The translations under genes and the position numbers were made by a program. This document shows, in pieces, positions 1-11,297 of a DNA stretch of 64,000 nucleotides. Origin of the DNA: Areca catechu (lineage: Eukaryota > Streptophyta > Magnoliopsida > Arecales > Arecaceae); the NCBI GenBank assembly GCA_021397845.1, contig CM038050.1, positions 109,729,891 to 109,793,890 on the forward strand. The letters run 5' to 3'. The notes beneath the pieces are model-generated. The model had not been told where the DNA came from. It worked only from the letters and a program-made list of their open reading frames with translations, and did not search any database. Position 1 is the stretch's first letter. Each line of letters starts with the position of its first letter.

Positions 1-1345
1 AACACTTTATAATATCTACTAATAGAAGAATATTCAAGAAATATACTTTCATCATATTTTATATCAAATCTTTTAATTAATCGTTGCCATTATTCAAAAT
101 AAAATAACAAAATTCAAAAAACTTTGAAATATGCAATGTTTGATTTTCTTTAATTTAAAAACTCATATGGGGTTTTCTTTAAAATAGGTCTAATTAATGC
201 ACGATTGAGCACATAATATACAATGTTAACTGCTTCCATCCAAAAATACTTTGAAAGATTATTTTCACAAAGCTTGATCCATGCTACTCTTCTAAAGTCA
301 TATTCTTTCTTTTCACTATACTATTCTGTTGAGGTGTCATAAGGATCAAAAAATTATATTCAATATCATTTTCAAAATAAAAGGAGTTGAAATCATGATT
401 TTCAAATTCAGTACCTTAATCACTTTTAATTTTAAAATACTTAAACCCTTTTCATTAGTAATTTTCTTAAATAACTTGGAAAAAGCTTTAAAAGCTTTAT
501 CTTTATATGCAAGAAACAAAATCAAAGTAAATTGACAAAAATTATCGATAATTACAAAACCATATTTCTTCCTACATAGGCTTATATCCTAATTGGTCCA
601 AATAAATCTATATATAATAATTCTAAAGGGCTAGTAGTTGAAACAATATTTTTTTACTTAAATGAAAATCTAATTTTCTTACCAAATTGACATGCGCTAC
701 AAATTTTATTCTTTTTAAAATTAATTTAGGTAAATTGTTAACTAAATATTTTTTAATTAATTTAGTTAATTTTAGGTAAACCATTAACTAGATATTTTTT
801 AATCAATTTAGTAATTAAATTTATTAATGACTAAATTTAGTAATTAAATCCATGATCTAATTTACAATACCAAATCCCACCAGCTTCATTAACTTTGGTA
901 TTTATGGCTACTAGATATTGCATATTATCCTTAGGCAAATCATCGAGATCTATCGGTACACATTTTCATGTCTATGTTCTACGAACTCGATACCAGTATT
1001 AATGAAAATAGTTATAATGCAATGAGATGATCCACAAAAAATTTTTAAAATTTTATCACATAATTAATTTTATTAAGTAAATTATTTTTAATCCATCAAC
1101 AAGTAATATATTTTCGATAAGTAGATGTGGTGATCTGAATGTTATCGAAATGAATGATTTTCCTTTTGCATTATTTTCAAAGGTTACAACCCTTCCATCT
1201 TTAGCTTTTAGGATGATGGATTATGATTCATCCCCTATCATGTTCCACGAGCATCCATTGTCCAAATATGTACCATCTTCTTTTTGTTGTACTAGATGCC
1301 AAGCATGCCTACAAAATAATGATCATTTCTTTTATTTAAATACAT
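1..1345 (-). pseudogene. X protease-integrase remnant
   Basis: On the minus strand the aspartic protease site appears at about 1226-1275 as YLDNGCSWNMIGDES, where the related elements have YLDSGCSRHMTGDE; the catalytic D-S-G has become D-N-G. Further down, at 850-960, the segment corresponding to the GAG-pre-integrase domain reads DLDDLPKDN...WYCKLDHG against WHRRLGHA in element B, so the first zinc-binding His is lost. From about 710 to 1 the integrase core continues with remnants of the LELLYIDLFGP block and the region around the third acidic residue, in shifting frames. It cannot code for an active protein. Copia family membership is secure; individual frame boundaries are not. Confidence 0.75.
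721..812. repeat. AT-rich tandem duplication, about 45 bp x 2
   Basis: Two adjacent imperfect copies of an AT-rich unit (TTTAGGTAAA...TTAACTA...ATATTTTTTAAT) lie inside the X integrase remnant and have no match in the other copies, so they look like a local duplication after insertion. Confidence 0.6.
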
Positions 1346-1520
1346 AAGTCATCTTGGATTTTTTAAGATTAGTAGGCTTGGTTCCTCTTCGAATCTAAAC
1401 TTTCGGATAAAAATATTTTCAGTCTTTCTTAAATTGCAATCAAAAGCTTTATGTTCAATATTATCTATTATATATAACTAAAATAGTATTACTTGGATTC
1501 AATGGCTACAAGTATCAAAT

Positions 1521-1726
1521 TTTTCTACTCAAAATTATACCTTCTATATAATTTATTATATCTATAAAAGCAAAGAAGTTTGGCTTAGTTTTGGAGAAAT
1601 TTTTTCTTTTTAAATTTGCACATTTTTCTACCCAAATTGCACCTATATAATTTATTATATCTATAAAAGCAAAGAAGTTTGGCTTAGTTTTGGAGAAAAA
1701 ATTTTTCTTTAAATTTGCACTAAACT
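1521..1726. repeat. Tandem duplication, about 103 bp x 2
   Basis: A unit beginning TTTTCTAC and containing TATAATTTATTATATC and AAGCAAAGAAGTTTGGC occurs twice in a row with few differences. It lies between the X protease and gag remnants. The two units resemble each other more than the host element resembles its relatives, implying a duplication later than most of the decay. Confidence 0.75.
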
Positions 1727-2039
1727 TTTCTGACTTAGACTTGGAGGAAATTTTTTAAACATTAAAAATTTGAAATAAATTTAGAATAGATTTAAAATAA
1801 TAGATATAATAGTTTTAATAGATAAAATTATATTAAATAAATTTTTAATCATATCAAATATCAAAATTATTATCCTCCATGCATTGCATAGGCCTAGTCT
1901 CTAGTTACATTTAAAGCAAGTAATTGAATAATTCTCAAATGTACATTCCACAAACATATTCTTTAAAAACTTCTAATTTTCAAGGAGTTAAAACTCAATC
2001 TGGCTTTATCATAGACAACTTTTGGACTTTCTAAGATTA

Positions 2040-3230
2040 TTTGCAATTTTTCAAACTTTAGAGTAAATCTATCAACAGTTAGCTTAAAATTTTCAACTTT
2101 CTTTTTAAGTTTTTCATTTTCTTCAAGCAAAAACTATTTTTTGAAAAAACTTTCTTGTTCCTTTATAAATTAATTTTTATCATCAACCAACATTTGATTT
2201 AGATTTTTAAGTTCTTTATTTTTAAAATTTAAAATTATCAAATCACTAATATATTTATAAAATGTCTCTTATAATTCTTTAAATGTAAGTTCTAGGGGAT
2301 TTTCAAACTATACCTCGTCTTTGTAAAAAGCTACTTATTCCTTTTCACCTTCCTCTTCAGAGCTTGATTCATCACTATTGTTTCATGTGGCTATCATAGT
2401 TTTTATTTTATACTTTTTGGGACCTTTCTTGAGTAAGGGGTACTCAGTTTTGAAGTATTTAGGCTTCTTGTATTAATAACATAGGACCGGTTGCTCCTTT
2501 TCTTTATCTTTATTTGCTTCCCCTTTATTTAAGTCTTTCTTTTTAAATCAATATCTTTTTCTTGTTATGAACCTTCTAATTTTCTTATTATTGTGGTCAA
2601 TTCATTTTTATTATTCATTTTCTCTAACTCATCACTTTCATTTTCATTATTAAGCACCAATTTTAGAGTAATTGTCTTGCTTTTCTAGGCTTATTCTTTT
2701 ACATTTTGGTGCATGCTCAACTAATGAGTCATGGGTGAGTCTATGAGTTCTTCCAAGGGTAGCTTGTTTAAATCTTTTGCTTCTTAAATTGTAATAACCT
2801 TAGCTTTCCAATTATTTTGCAAAGACATGAGAATTTTATGCATAAGTCATTATTAGTATAATCCTTGTCAAAACTTTTTAAACCATTAATAATATTAGTA
2901 AATTTTGTAAATATTTTGATAATAGTTTTAGTATGTTTCATTTTGAATAATTCATACTTGTCCATAAGCATGTTAACTTTAATTTTTTCACTTGATTGGT
3001 ATCCTTATAGATAATTTCAATTCTATTCCAAATTTTCTTAGTAGGCATGCAAGTAAAAATGAAATTAAACTTATCATCTAATGCATGATACAAAACATTC
3101 ACAGCCTTGGTATTAAGCTAGGTTATTCTTTTATTAACTTCATCTCAATCCTTGTTTGGCTTGGAAGAAAGAATACCATCAATCAAAATAGTGGGTTTGT
3201 AAGGTCCATTGATTATTATCGAGCCATGAA
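2040..3230 (-). pseudogene. X gag remnant (Copia-type gag polypeptide)
   Basis: Minus-strand translation gives a recognisable Copia gag: around 2768-2971 the block YELFKMKHTKTIIKIFTKF, matching YELFKMEQTKTISAMFS in element A and YEMFRMEPTESISEMYTRF in element B (UBN2-type gag domain). Upstream on the minus strand, around 3030-3200, are GPYKPTI and LNTKAVNVLYHALD, equivalent to the start of the gag domain. Near 2440-2490 the first zinc-knuckle region survives only as YKKPKYFKTEYPLLKK with its Cys/His residues altered. The lysine- and glutamate-rich coiled-coil tail extends to about 2040. Several frames are needed. Element A interrupts the region just before the gag start. Confidence 0.75.
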
Positions 3231-3231
3231 T

Positions 3232-3262
3232 GATTTTGATGATTATAAAATATTGGAGCATG
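3232..3262 (+). repeat. Short direct repeat of A's LTR head, upstream of A
   Basis: About 30 bases (GATTTTGATGAT...AAAATATTGGAGCATG) just before element A nearly match 3290-3319 inside A's 5' LTR, 57-58 bases downstream. X's own gag should be here, so this is either chance, a local duplication during insertion, or a scrap of an earlier LTR. Confidence 0.5.
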
Positions 3263-3615
3263 AAAGGTATATTGTTAATCCCTTGAGTAATTTTGATGAT
3301 AACAAAATATTGGAGCATGCACTTATATTACTAACTACTTTTCAAGTGCTTTACAAGTTTTTGTAGGAAGATTTCATTGCTAAATTACAATGCCTACAAT
3401 CTTATTGTGTCATGACTTGTGTTGTAAATATGTCATGTAAAGAAAAGCCCAAAGAAAAATTAAAGAAATATTCTTGAAAATGGATTACTTCTAAGTGTTT
3501 TCAAGCTTAAATCCCTTAGAATCAATTGTTAGTTGAGTTGGGAAGAATCTTGAATGATAAATTTTACTGGATGAAATTTGGAGAAGAAACAAAAGTTTTA
3601 CTAAAAATCTCATCC

Positions 3616-4177
3616 GAGCTGACTCTAGTTCATGGCACGCATGAAGGATTCTGGCACGTAGAGATCCAAGCCAACTCGTCTAGTGCATCATTTCTTGAAT
3701 CAAACAAGCAAGCTGACTCGACAGAAGTCCAAGCTGACTCATCCATTTAGTCAGGCATCTGAGTTGACCTTTTAGAGATCCAAGTCGACTCCTCTAAAGT
3801 TCATGAAAAATCAGTTATGAGAGAATAGCCAGGCAAGCCGACTCCAATGAGAAGAGTTGACTCTTCCAGAGTACAGTTTTGAAGACCTATGAATCCGAGG
3901 TGACTCGAATTAAGGTGAGCCGACTCATCTAGAGTAAGGAATCAAGAACACTGTAAAACCGAGCCGACCTGAATGAGGCAAAGTGACTCGACCAGAACTT
4001 CATTGAGAATCCAAGCTGACTCAAGGTATTCAAGCCGACCCGAAGGTCGATTCTAGGCTGGTAATGGCTAGTTCTAGAACTTCATTTTTGAATTTGAAAA
4101 GAGCTCCAAGTCAAATGTCACATCCTAACAGTCTACAATGACTATATCCACCTGAGAAGAGTACAAGACTATAAATG
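3616..4177 (+). promoter_or_regulatory. A LTR motif array and TATA box
   Basis: More than ten variants of GAGCCGACTC (also GAGTTGACTC, AAGTCGACTC) occur in about 440 bases, ending roughly 115 bases before CTATAAATG. The position, just upstream of a TATA box in U3, suggests an enhancer. The 3' LTR keeps the motif array but has a disrupted box (CTCTGCAAATG at about 37537). Confidence 0.6.
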
Positions 4178-4459
4178 AGGGATTGGGATAACTTTTGAAG
4201 AAGCTAATGCTTAGTTGAACATTAAATGAGCTTGTGAGTAAGAGAGCACTAGAGAGCATTCAAGTCAATCTTCAAGACTTCACCAACTCTAATCAGAAGC
4301 TTGAAGCATATATTGAAGAAGTTGAAGAAGCCACTGAAGAGCATTAAAGTATAATTAAGAAGGCTTCTCTCGAGCTGCATCCGCAACCATCAAACAAAAT
4401 TTGTTTGTCATTTTGTTGCTTATTTTTTTGAACTCTTTTGTGTGTTGTTGGATTATCAG

Positions 4460-4650
4460 TGAGCTCAATTTAAAAACTAAGTAGGTTCTTAGTTAGCCTG
4501 TTCAAAACCAAGTATAGGTTCTTGGTTAGCTTGTTCAAAACCAAGTGTAGGTTCTTGGTGATCCTGGTCAAAACCAAGTTGGGTTCTTGGTGATCTTGTG
4601 TGAAACCAAGTATTGGATTTTTGGTAAGCCCGGTTGAAAAGCTAAGTTAG
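4460..4650 (+). repeat. A LTR tandem array, 32-36 bp units
   Basis: Five or so units built on AAAACCAAGT...GGTTCTTGGT followed by GATCCTG or TAGCCTG. The same array is in the 3' LTR at about 37820-38030. It lies downstream of the TATA box, so in R/U5. Confidence 0.85.
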
Positions 4651-4936
4651 TTTTGGATTATGAGCATGGTAAAACAATCTAACTGTATTCCTGTGGTGAA
4701 TATAGTGAAAATTCCAAGTGGTATCTTGTGTAGTGGACGTAGGAGCTAGGGTGCTCCGAACTACTATAAATTTGCTATGTTTGCATTGTACTTTTTCTAT
4801 TTACATTTGCTTCCACTCTTAATTATCTGAAACACAACACCTGCACATAAAAGTAGATTCAAAAGAGCATATATCTATTTAAATTTTTTAAATTCCCAAT
4901 TCATCCCCCTCTTAGAAAAGCCATCTGTGCAATAAC

Positions 4937-4948
4937 TGGTATCAGAGT
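4937..4948 (+). other. A primer-binding site (initiator tRNA-Met)
   Basis: TGGTATCAGAGT starts two bases after the LTR end. It matches the standard plant retrotransposon primer site TGGTATCAGAGC, complementary to the 3' end of initiator tRNA-Met, in 11 of 12 positions. Confidence 0.9.
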
Positions 4949-4992
4949 AGAGTTTCTGAAATTAATTAGAGTAAAGATTGATTGCTCATCCC

Positions 4993-6848
4993 ATGAGTAC
5001 TTCTTTGGCCGAAGGCCAATTTACAATAGACCTCCACTATTCACTAGCATGAATTATTCATACTAGAAAGCTAGAATGAATATATACATTCAATCAATTG
5101 ATTTTCAGTTATGGAAGGTCATTCTTAAGGGTCCATAAATATCCATGATTAAGATTGATGTCATGGATGTCCCAAAACCTGAAGAGGATTGGGATGAACA
5201 TGTCATGTAAATGGAAGAATTGAATGCCAAAGCCATGAACTTACTATATTGTGCTTTGGATGCAAACGAGTTCAACCAAATTTCTATTTGCTTATCTACA
5301 AAAGAAATCTAGGATAAACTCGAAGTGACCCATAAAGGAACTTCCCAAGTGAAGATCTCTAAAATCAATCTTCTAGTACATAGCTATGAATTATTTAAGA
5401 TGGAACAAACTAAAACTATTTCTGCCATGTTTTCATGATTTACAGATATTATTAATGGTTTGAAAAGTCTTGGCAAGGTTTACTCAATTGCAAACTTGGT
5501 ATAGAAGATTCTAAGATCACTTCCAGATAAATGGGATCCCAAAGTAACTGCCATCCAGGAAGCAAAAGATCTAAACACATTGACTCTAGATGAATTGCTG
5601 GGTTCTCTCATCAATCATGAATTGGCCATGCAGCAAAGAAATGAAGATGATCAGAAGAAGAAGAAAATAATTGCCTTCAAAGCTGAATCGATTCAAAGAA
5701 ACAAGATGAGGAATCGGAAGAAGACTACTCATCCTCTGAAGATGACTTGGAAGATGAAGATATAGCCATGGTTGTGAGGAGATTTAGAAGGTTTATGGAA
5801 AAGAAGAAAGGAAGATATTTTAGAAAGTTTCATAAGAAAGGGGAACAAAGTAAGGATAAGGAAAAAGAAAATGAGAAGGAACAAATGCCCACATGTTATG
5901 AATGTACAAAACTAGGGCACATCCATCCTGATTGTCCTTTACTAAAAAAAATATTCAAGAAGAAAAATAAGAAAGCTATGGTTGCCACTTGGAGCTATAG
6001 CTTGGAGTTGACTTCAACAGAAGAAGAAGAGACCATAAAAACTGCTAATATATGTCTTATGGATCTCGAAGACGAGGTAACATACCCCGAACCTCAAATA
6101 GAATTTATTTTTGATGAATTAAATTCTGCATTTCATGACTTATTATCTGAATTTAAAAAAATGATTAGAGATTTAAAGAATATCAATAATTTTTTACTGA
6201 AATAAAAGGAAGAGATTTCAGAAAATAACAAGATATTTCAAAAGAATTAACTACCTTTTCTAAAAACAACAAAGCTTTGGAAATTGAGAAAAATGTACAT
6301 CTCGAGAAAAACAAAGCTTTAAATGTTGAAAATTCTGAATTGAAAAAGGAGGTTGAAAAACTCAAGCCATTGGTTGAAAAACTTACATTAAGTTCAAATA
6401 ATCTTGAGTTGATTTTAAAGGAACAAAGAATTTCTAATAATAAGGCTATAATTGGTTACAACTCTTCAAATGCAAATGGAATTTCAGCTACCAAATTATA
6501 CCTTCAAAAGCTTATGTTCCAAAAGGTTTATCTCAAAAAGCTTTTGTATTGAATCCTTCAATATCCATTTCTAGAGCTTCAAAATATGTTCCAAAGATCT
6601 CAAATAAAAAATCTTTTAAATTGAATGATTCTGCATCTGCATCTACTTCTAGAACTTCAAAGTTTACATCCTTTAAAAATTCTAGAATTGTTTGTTATTC
6701 ATGCAAAGGGGTGGGACATAAGGCATTTCAATGCAATATTTTTAGAAATGCTAAAAGTAAAGTAAGAAAGATTTGGGTTCCCAAAGGAACCACCTCTGCT
6801 AACGTGCTAGGATCCAAGGTAGCTTGGGTACCTAAAAGAACTTATTGA
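4993..6848 (+). pseudogene. A gag polyprotein, broken
   Basis: Chosen start is the ATG after the primer site (MSTSLAEGQFT...), as in related gags. In order: the DUF4219/UBN2-like gag region with YELFKMEQTKTI and LLGSLINHELAM; a first CCHC knuckle CYECTKLGHIHPDC near 5895-5940; a long Lys/Glu coiled-coil region; a second CCHC knuckle CYSCKGVGHKAFQC near 6700-6740; and the IWVPKGT tail typical of this family. Gag forms the particle and binds RNA. Several in-frame stops before 5550 and frame changes near 5750, 6205 and 6550 break it. The final stop is TGA at 6846-6848, close to a conserved TTTTGCAGG, discussed as a finding. Confidence 0.85.
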
Positions 6849-6858
6849 TTATTTTGCA

Positions 6859-7006
6859 GGAATGTCTTGTAGCCCAAAAAATAAAGAAAAGATGTATCTC
6901 GATAGCGGCTATTTAAGACATATGATGGGTGACAAAGATCAATTCATCATCTTAGAGATGAAAGAAGGAGGGCAAGGAGGTTTGGTTATTTTTGGAGATA
7001 ATGGGA
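6859..7006 (+). pseudogene. A protease fragment, truncated by B junction
   Basis: After the gag stop a new frame gives MYLDSGYLRHMMGD and VIFGDNG, the aspartic-protease block with the catalytic D-S-G intact. The sequence then switches without a break in alignment to element B gag at the shared bases ATGGGA (7001-7006). The next piece of A, beginning GHRVGNIYVVDI, is at 30772, so roughly 75 codons of protease and GAG-pre-integrase are absent from the window. Confidence 0.8.
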
Positions 7007-8169
7007 TGCGAAAGTAACGGCCATAGAAGAAGCCAAGGATGTCAATACTCTACCTCTTGAGCAGCTTCTTGGATCCCTGATGACTTATGAGCTTTCACTA
7101 AAACAGAAGACAGTGGACAATGATAAGAAAAAGAAAGCCATAGCCTTCAAGTCCACTACAAAGGAAGAGTCAAGTGATGAATCAGAAGAAGAAGCTGATG
7201 ATGATGAGACAGCCCTCATTACAAGAAAATTCAGAAGATTCATGAAAAAGAAGAAGGGCTTCTACAAGAAAAGGCCACAAAAAGGTGATTACAATAAAGA
7301 TAAAGAGAAAGAAAAAGAAAGGGATCCACCCATCTGCTTCGAGTGCAAGAAGCCTGGACATTATAAAATGGATTGCCCTTTGCTTAAAAAGAGTCGAAGG
7401 ATGTTGAGAAAGAAAGCCATGATGGCTACCTGGAGTGAGAGTGAGGACTCCAGCAGTGATGAAGAGCAGCAGGAAGTCGCCAACCTGTGTTTCATGGCCA
7501 ATGAAGACGATGAGGTAAATATGAACCTAAAATGAATTTACTTTTATTGAATTACATGATGCTTTTGATGATTCAGTTATGGAGTATGAAAAACTAAAAC
7601 TGAAAAATAAGAAATTAAGAAAGCTAAATCAAGAGCTTACCAAAGTTCAGACAAGTTTTCAACTGAAATTGAAGATTTAATTCAAGAAAATAAGAAATTA
7701 ACTGAACATGTAAAGACCTTGAAAAATGATAAGGACAATCTTATAAAAGAAAAGGATTCTTTGAAAATAATAGAAGTTTTGAAACTAATAGAAAATTGAA
7801 AAACAAAACAAAGAACTGTTGCTTCAAAACAAGAATTACAAAGAAGAATTAGAAAAAGTGAAACCTTTTGTAGAAAAGTTTACTTATAGTTCAGAAAAAT
7901 TAAGTATGCTTTTAAACAGTCAACATGCAGTTTTTAACAAAACTGGACTTGGATTTAAGCCACAGAATCAACAAAAACTTTTCAAAAACTTTTTCATACC
8001 TGCATCTTTTAATATTACCTGCTATGCATGTGGTAAGTTAGGACATAAATCATATACTTGTAATAGAAGAAAATCAAGTACCTTTGGAAAGATTTGGGTT
8101 CCAAAAGGAACCAATTTGTCTAACCCTAAAGGATCAAAGATGACTTGGGTACCTAAAGTTTCAACTTAA
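7007..8169 (+). pseudogene. B copy 1 gag, truncated
   Basis: The segment begins inside gag (GCGAAAGTAACGGCCATAGAAG) and keeps the lysine-rich region with first CCHC knuckle CFECKKPGHYKMDC (about 7336-7377), an acidic stretch (EDSSSDEEQQEVANLCFM), a coiled-coil region in broken frames (7540-7818), and the second knuckle CYACGKLGHKSYTC (about 8020-8062) followed by IWVPKGT. Compared with copy 2 the breaks are one-base changes, several in A runs. The terminal TAA (8167-8169) arises because copy 1 reads CTTAATC where copy 2 reads CTTATC, leaving gag and pol continuous there. Whether this base is real decides if gag ends here. Confidence 0.85.
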
Positions 8170-11100
8170 TCAATTTCTGCAGGTGTGTCTTGCAACCAAA
8201 AATAAAAGAAGAATGTGGTATCTGACAGTGGTTGCTCAAGGCACATGACTGGGGATGTGAAGCAATTATCATCACTAGTAGCTATAAATGGAGGAAACGT
8301 TACTTTTGGTGATAATGGAAAAGGTAAAATCGTCGGAATTGGTAAAATCCATATCACCCCTAATGCTTATGTGGATAATGTATTATTTGTTGATGGTTTG
8401 AAGCATAATCTTTTTAGCATTAGTCAGTTTTGTGATAAGGGTTTTAAAGTAATTTTTGAATCATCTTTGTGCATGGTGTCTAGTCTAGATGTCGATGGCA
8501 TCAAGTTCACTGGTCATAGGCATGGAAACATTTACATGGTTGATCTTGATGATCTAGCCATGGAAAGTGGTCAATGCCTAGTGGCTAGGGAAGCCAAGGC
8601 AAGTGAAACTAGTTGGCTTTGGCATCGCAGGCTAGGGCATGCTAGTATGCATTTATTTTCAAAATTAAGCAAAAAAGATCTTGTAAAAGAATTGCCAAAA
8701 CTCACATTTGAAAAAGATAAGATTTGTGCTGCATGTCAATTTGGAAAACAAACTAAATCTACTTTCAAACCTAAAGGAGTAGTATCTACTACTAGACCCC
8801 TTGAATTATTGCATATGGACCTCTTTGGACCAACCAGAACAACTAGTTTGGGAGGTAAGAAATATGGGCTAGTAATTGTAGATGATTACTCACGATTTAC
8901 TTGGGTAATGTTTTTAGCTCATAAAGATGAAACGTTTTCAGCTTTTGTTAAATTTCATAAAAGGGTTTCAAACGAAAAAGATCTCATTATTGTTTATTTA
9001 CGTAGTGATCATGGAACTGAATTTGACAATCATGATTTTAAAGCATTTTGTAACGATAGTGGCATTAGTCATAATTTTTTTCTGCACCTAGGACATCTCA
9101 ACAAAATGGGGTGGTAAAAAGAAAAAACAGGACTCTTGAAGAAATGGCATGCACAATGCTTTGCGAAAATGATTTACCTAGATATTTTTGGGCAGAAGCC
9201 ATTAATACTTCCTGTTACATTTTAAATCATGTTTTAATTTGACCTATTTTGAAGAAAACACCATATGAGCTTTCGAAAAATCGAAAACCTAATCTTAAAT
9301 ATTTTGTGTATTTGGTTGCCGCTGTTTCATATTAAACAATGGCAAAGACAATATCAGTAAATTTGATGCCAAGTCAGATGAGGGTATCTTCTTAGGATAC
9401 TCTACTTCTAGCAAGGCATACAGGGTCTTCAACAGAAGAACTCTTCTAGTTGAAGAATCAATTCATGTAGTATTTGATGAAACTAACAAAAAATCTTCTA
9501 GAAAAGAAGATTCTATTGATGATGAAACAGGTATAAAGAAGCTTGAACAATTAACAATCAATGAAGATGTGCCCAAAGGAAATGATGATCAAGAAAATGA
9601 AGATCAAATTCAAGAGATCAATGCAACTTCACCAAAACCTTTACCTAAAGAGTGGAGTTATGCACACGGACACCCCAAAGAGCTAATTATTGGTGATCCA
9701 TCAAAGGGAGTAAGTACACGCTCTTCTATCAGAAATGTTTGTGATTATTTAGCTTTTGTTTCTCAAATAGAGCCTAAGTCAATTGAAGAAGCTGAAAAAG
9801 ATTGTAACTGGATTAATGCCATGCAAGATGAACTAAATCAATTTAAAAGAAATAACGTTTGGACTTTAACTGAAAGACCCCCTAATGTTTCTGTAATTGG
9901 CACAAAATGGGTTTTTAGAAATAAACTTGATGAACATGGTATTGTAACTAGAAACAAAGCTAGACTTGTTGCTAAAGGCTACAACCAGGAAGAAGGGATT
10001 GACTTTGATGAAACCTTTGCTCCTGTTGCTAGGCTGGAAGCAATTAGACTTTTACTTGCTTTTGCTTGTTTTATGGATTTCAATTTATTTCAAATGGATG
10101 TTAAAAGTGCTTTTTTAAATGGATTTATTGAAGAGAAAGTTTATGTTGAACAACCTCCTGGTTTTGAAAATCATGAATTTCCTAACCATGTTTTTAAATT
10201 GCATAAAGCATTGTATGGTTTAAAGCAAGCTCGTAGAGCTTGGTATGATAGATTAAGTTCATTTTTGATGAAGAATGATTTTTCTAGAGGTAATGTAGAT
10301 AATACATTATTTTTGAAAAAGAAAAATGATGATCTCTTAATAGTACAAATCTATGTAGATGATATTATTTTCGGTGCTACTAACGAATGTCTTTGTCAAG
10401 AGTTTGCAATGTTAATGCAGAGTGAGTTCGAGATGAGCATGATGGGAGAACTCAACTTCTTCCTCAGACTCCAAATTAAGCAAACCAAAGAGGGGATCTT
10501 CATCAACCAAGCCAAGTACACAAAGAAAATATTGAAAAAGTTTGGGATGGAGACTACCAAACCAATAGGTACCCCTATGAGCTCTTCATGTAAATTAGAC
10601 AAAGATGAATGTGGTAAATCAGTAGACCAAAAATTATATAGAGGCATGATTGGTTCATTGCTATATCTAACTGCCAATATACCAGATATAATGTTTAGTG
10701 TTTGTATGTGTACACGTTTTCAGTCTGCTCCTAAAGAATCACATCTCTTAGCTGTAAAACGTATATTTAGATACTTATCTGGGTCAATTGAAATTGGTCT
10801 TTGGTACTCTAGAGAGTCATCATATGAATTGATTGCTTATTCTGATGCTGATTTTGCTGGGTGCAAACTTGATCGTAAAAGTACTAGTGGAACTTGTCAA
10901 TTCCTAGGAGTTAATTTGATTTCATGGAGCAGGAAGAAACAGAATTCGGTTGCTTATCTACGGTGGAAGCCGAATATATAGCAGTCAGAAGCTGTTGTGC
11001 TCAGATTCTATGGATCAAACAACAACTCGAGGACTTTGGCATCAAACTAACTAAGACACGCATAAGATGTGATAATACTAGTGCAATCAATTTAACGAAA

Positions 11101-11297
11101 AATCCTGTACAACATTCAAGAAGCAAACATATTGAAATAAGACATCAATTCATAAGAGATCACGTTCAAAACTCTATTGTGTTGTTAGAATTTATTTTAC
11201 TGATTATCAATTGGCTGATATATTCACAAAACCATTGAATGAAGATAGATTTTGCATGATCCGAAGAGAATTGGGAGTCATTGACCCTTTTGCTTGA
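8170..11297 (+). pseudogene. B copy 1 pol (protease, integrase, RT, RNase H)
   Basis: Copia-type polyprotein. Protease DSGCSRHMTGD at 8224 onward; GAG-pre-integrase with HRRLGH near 8625 and the C-AAC zinc pair near 8730; integrase acidic residues in HMDLFGP (about 8815) and RSDHGTEF (about 9005). The third catalytic residue is Lys here (AAA at 9117-9119) where copy 2 and A have Glu. Frame breaks occur at about 9090-9120 and through 9568. RVT_2 reverse transcriptase is open from 9569 to 10981 with YVDD at 10352-10363. RNase H residues are in SDADFAGC, VEAEYIA and RCDNTSA, with a frameshift near 10953. The frame ends after GVIDPFA. It replicates and integrates the element; the Glu-to-Lys change alone would be expected to abolish integrase activity. 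Confidence 0.9.

Larger units (their letters stand above)
1..3272 (-). mobile_element. Element X: decayed SIRE-type Copia retrotransposon, partial
   Basis: Read on the minus strand, this stretch holds, in order from high to low coordinates, a gag remnant, a protease motif, a GAG-pre-integrase segment and an integrase segment, the order of a Copia element. Each piece aligns by eye with the better preserved SIRE-type elements elsewhere in the window. The left window edge cuts it before reverse transcriptase. Its right end is interrupted at 3272 by element A. No LTR or primer site of X is visible. Stops and frameshifts are dense throughout, making it one of the oldest layers here. Family assignment rests on similarity to the neighbours. 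Confidence 0.8.
3273..4934 (+). repeat. A 5' LTR
   Basis: It begins TGTTAATCCCTTGAG and ends CTGTGCAATA, directly before the primer site; it aligns along its length with 36624-38303. It contains, in order, an array of GAGCCGACTC-like motifs (3616-4052), a TATA box CTATAAATG (4169-4177) and a 32-36 bp tandem array with CAAAACCAAG and GGTTCTTGG (about 4460-4650). It is 1662 bp long. Confidence 0.9.

Noticed and set aside
3526..3750. Small plus-strand frame in A's 5' LTR
   Set aside because: Lies in the U3 motif array and is broken in the 3' LTR.
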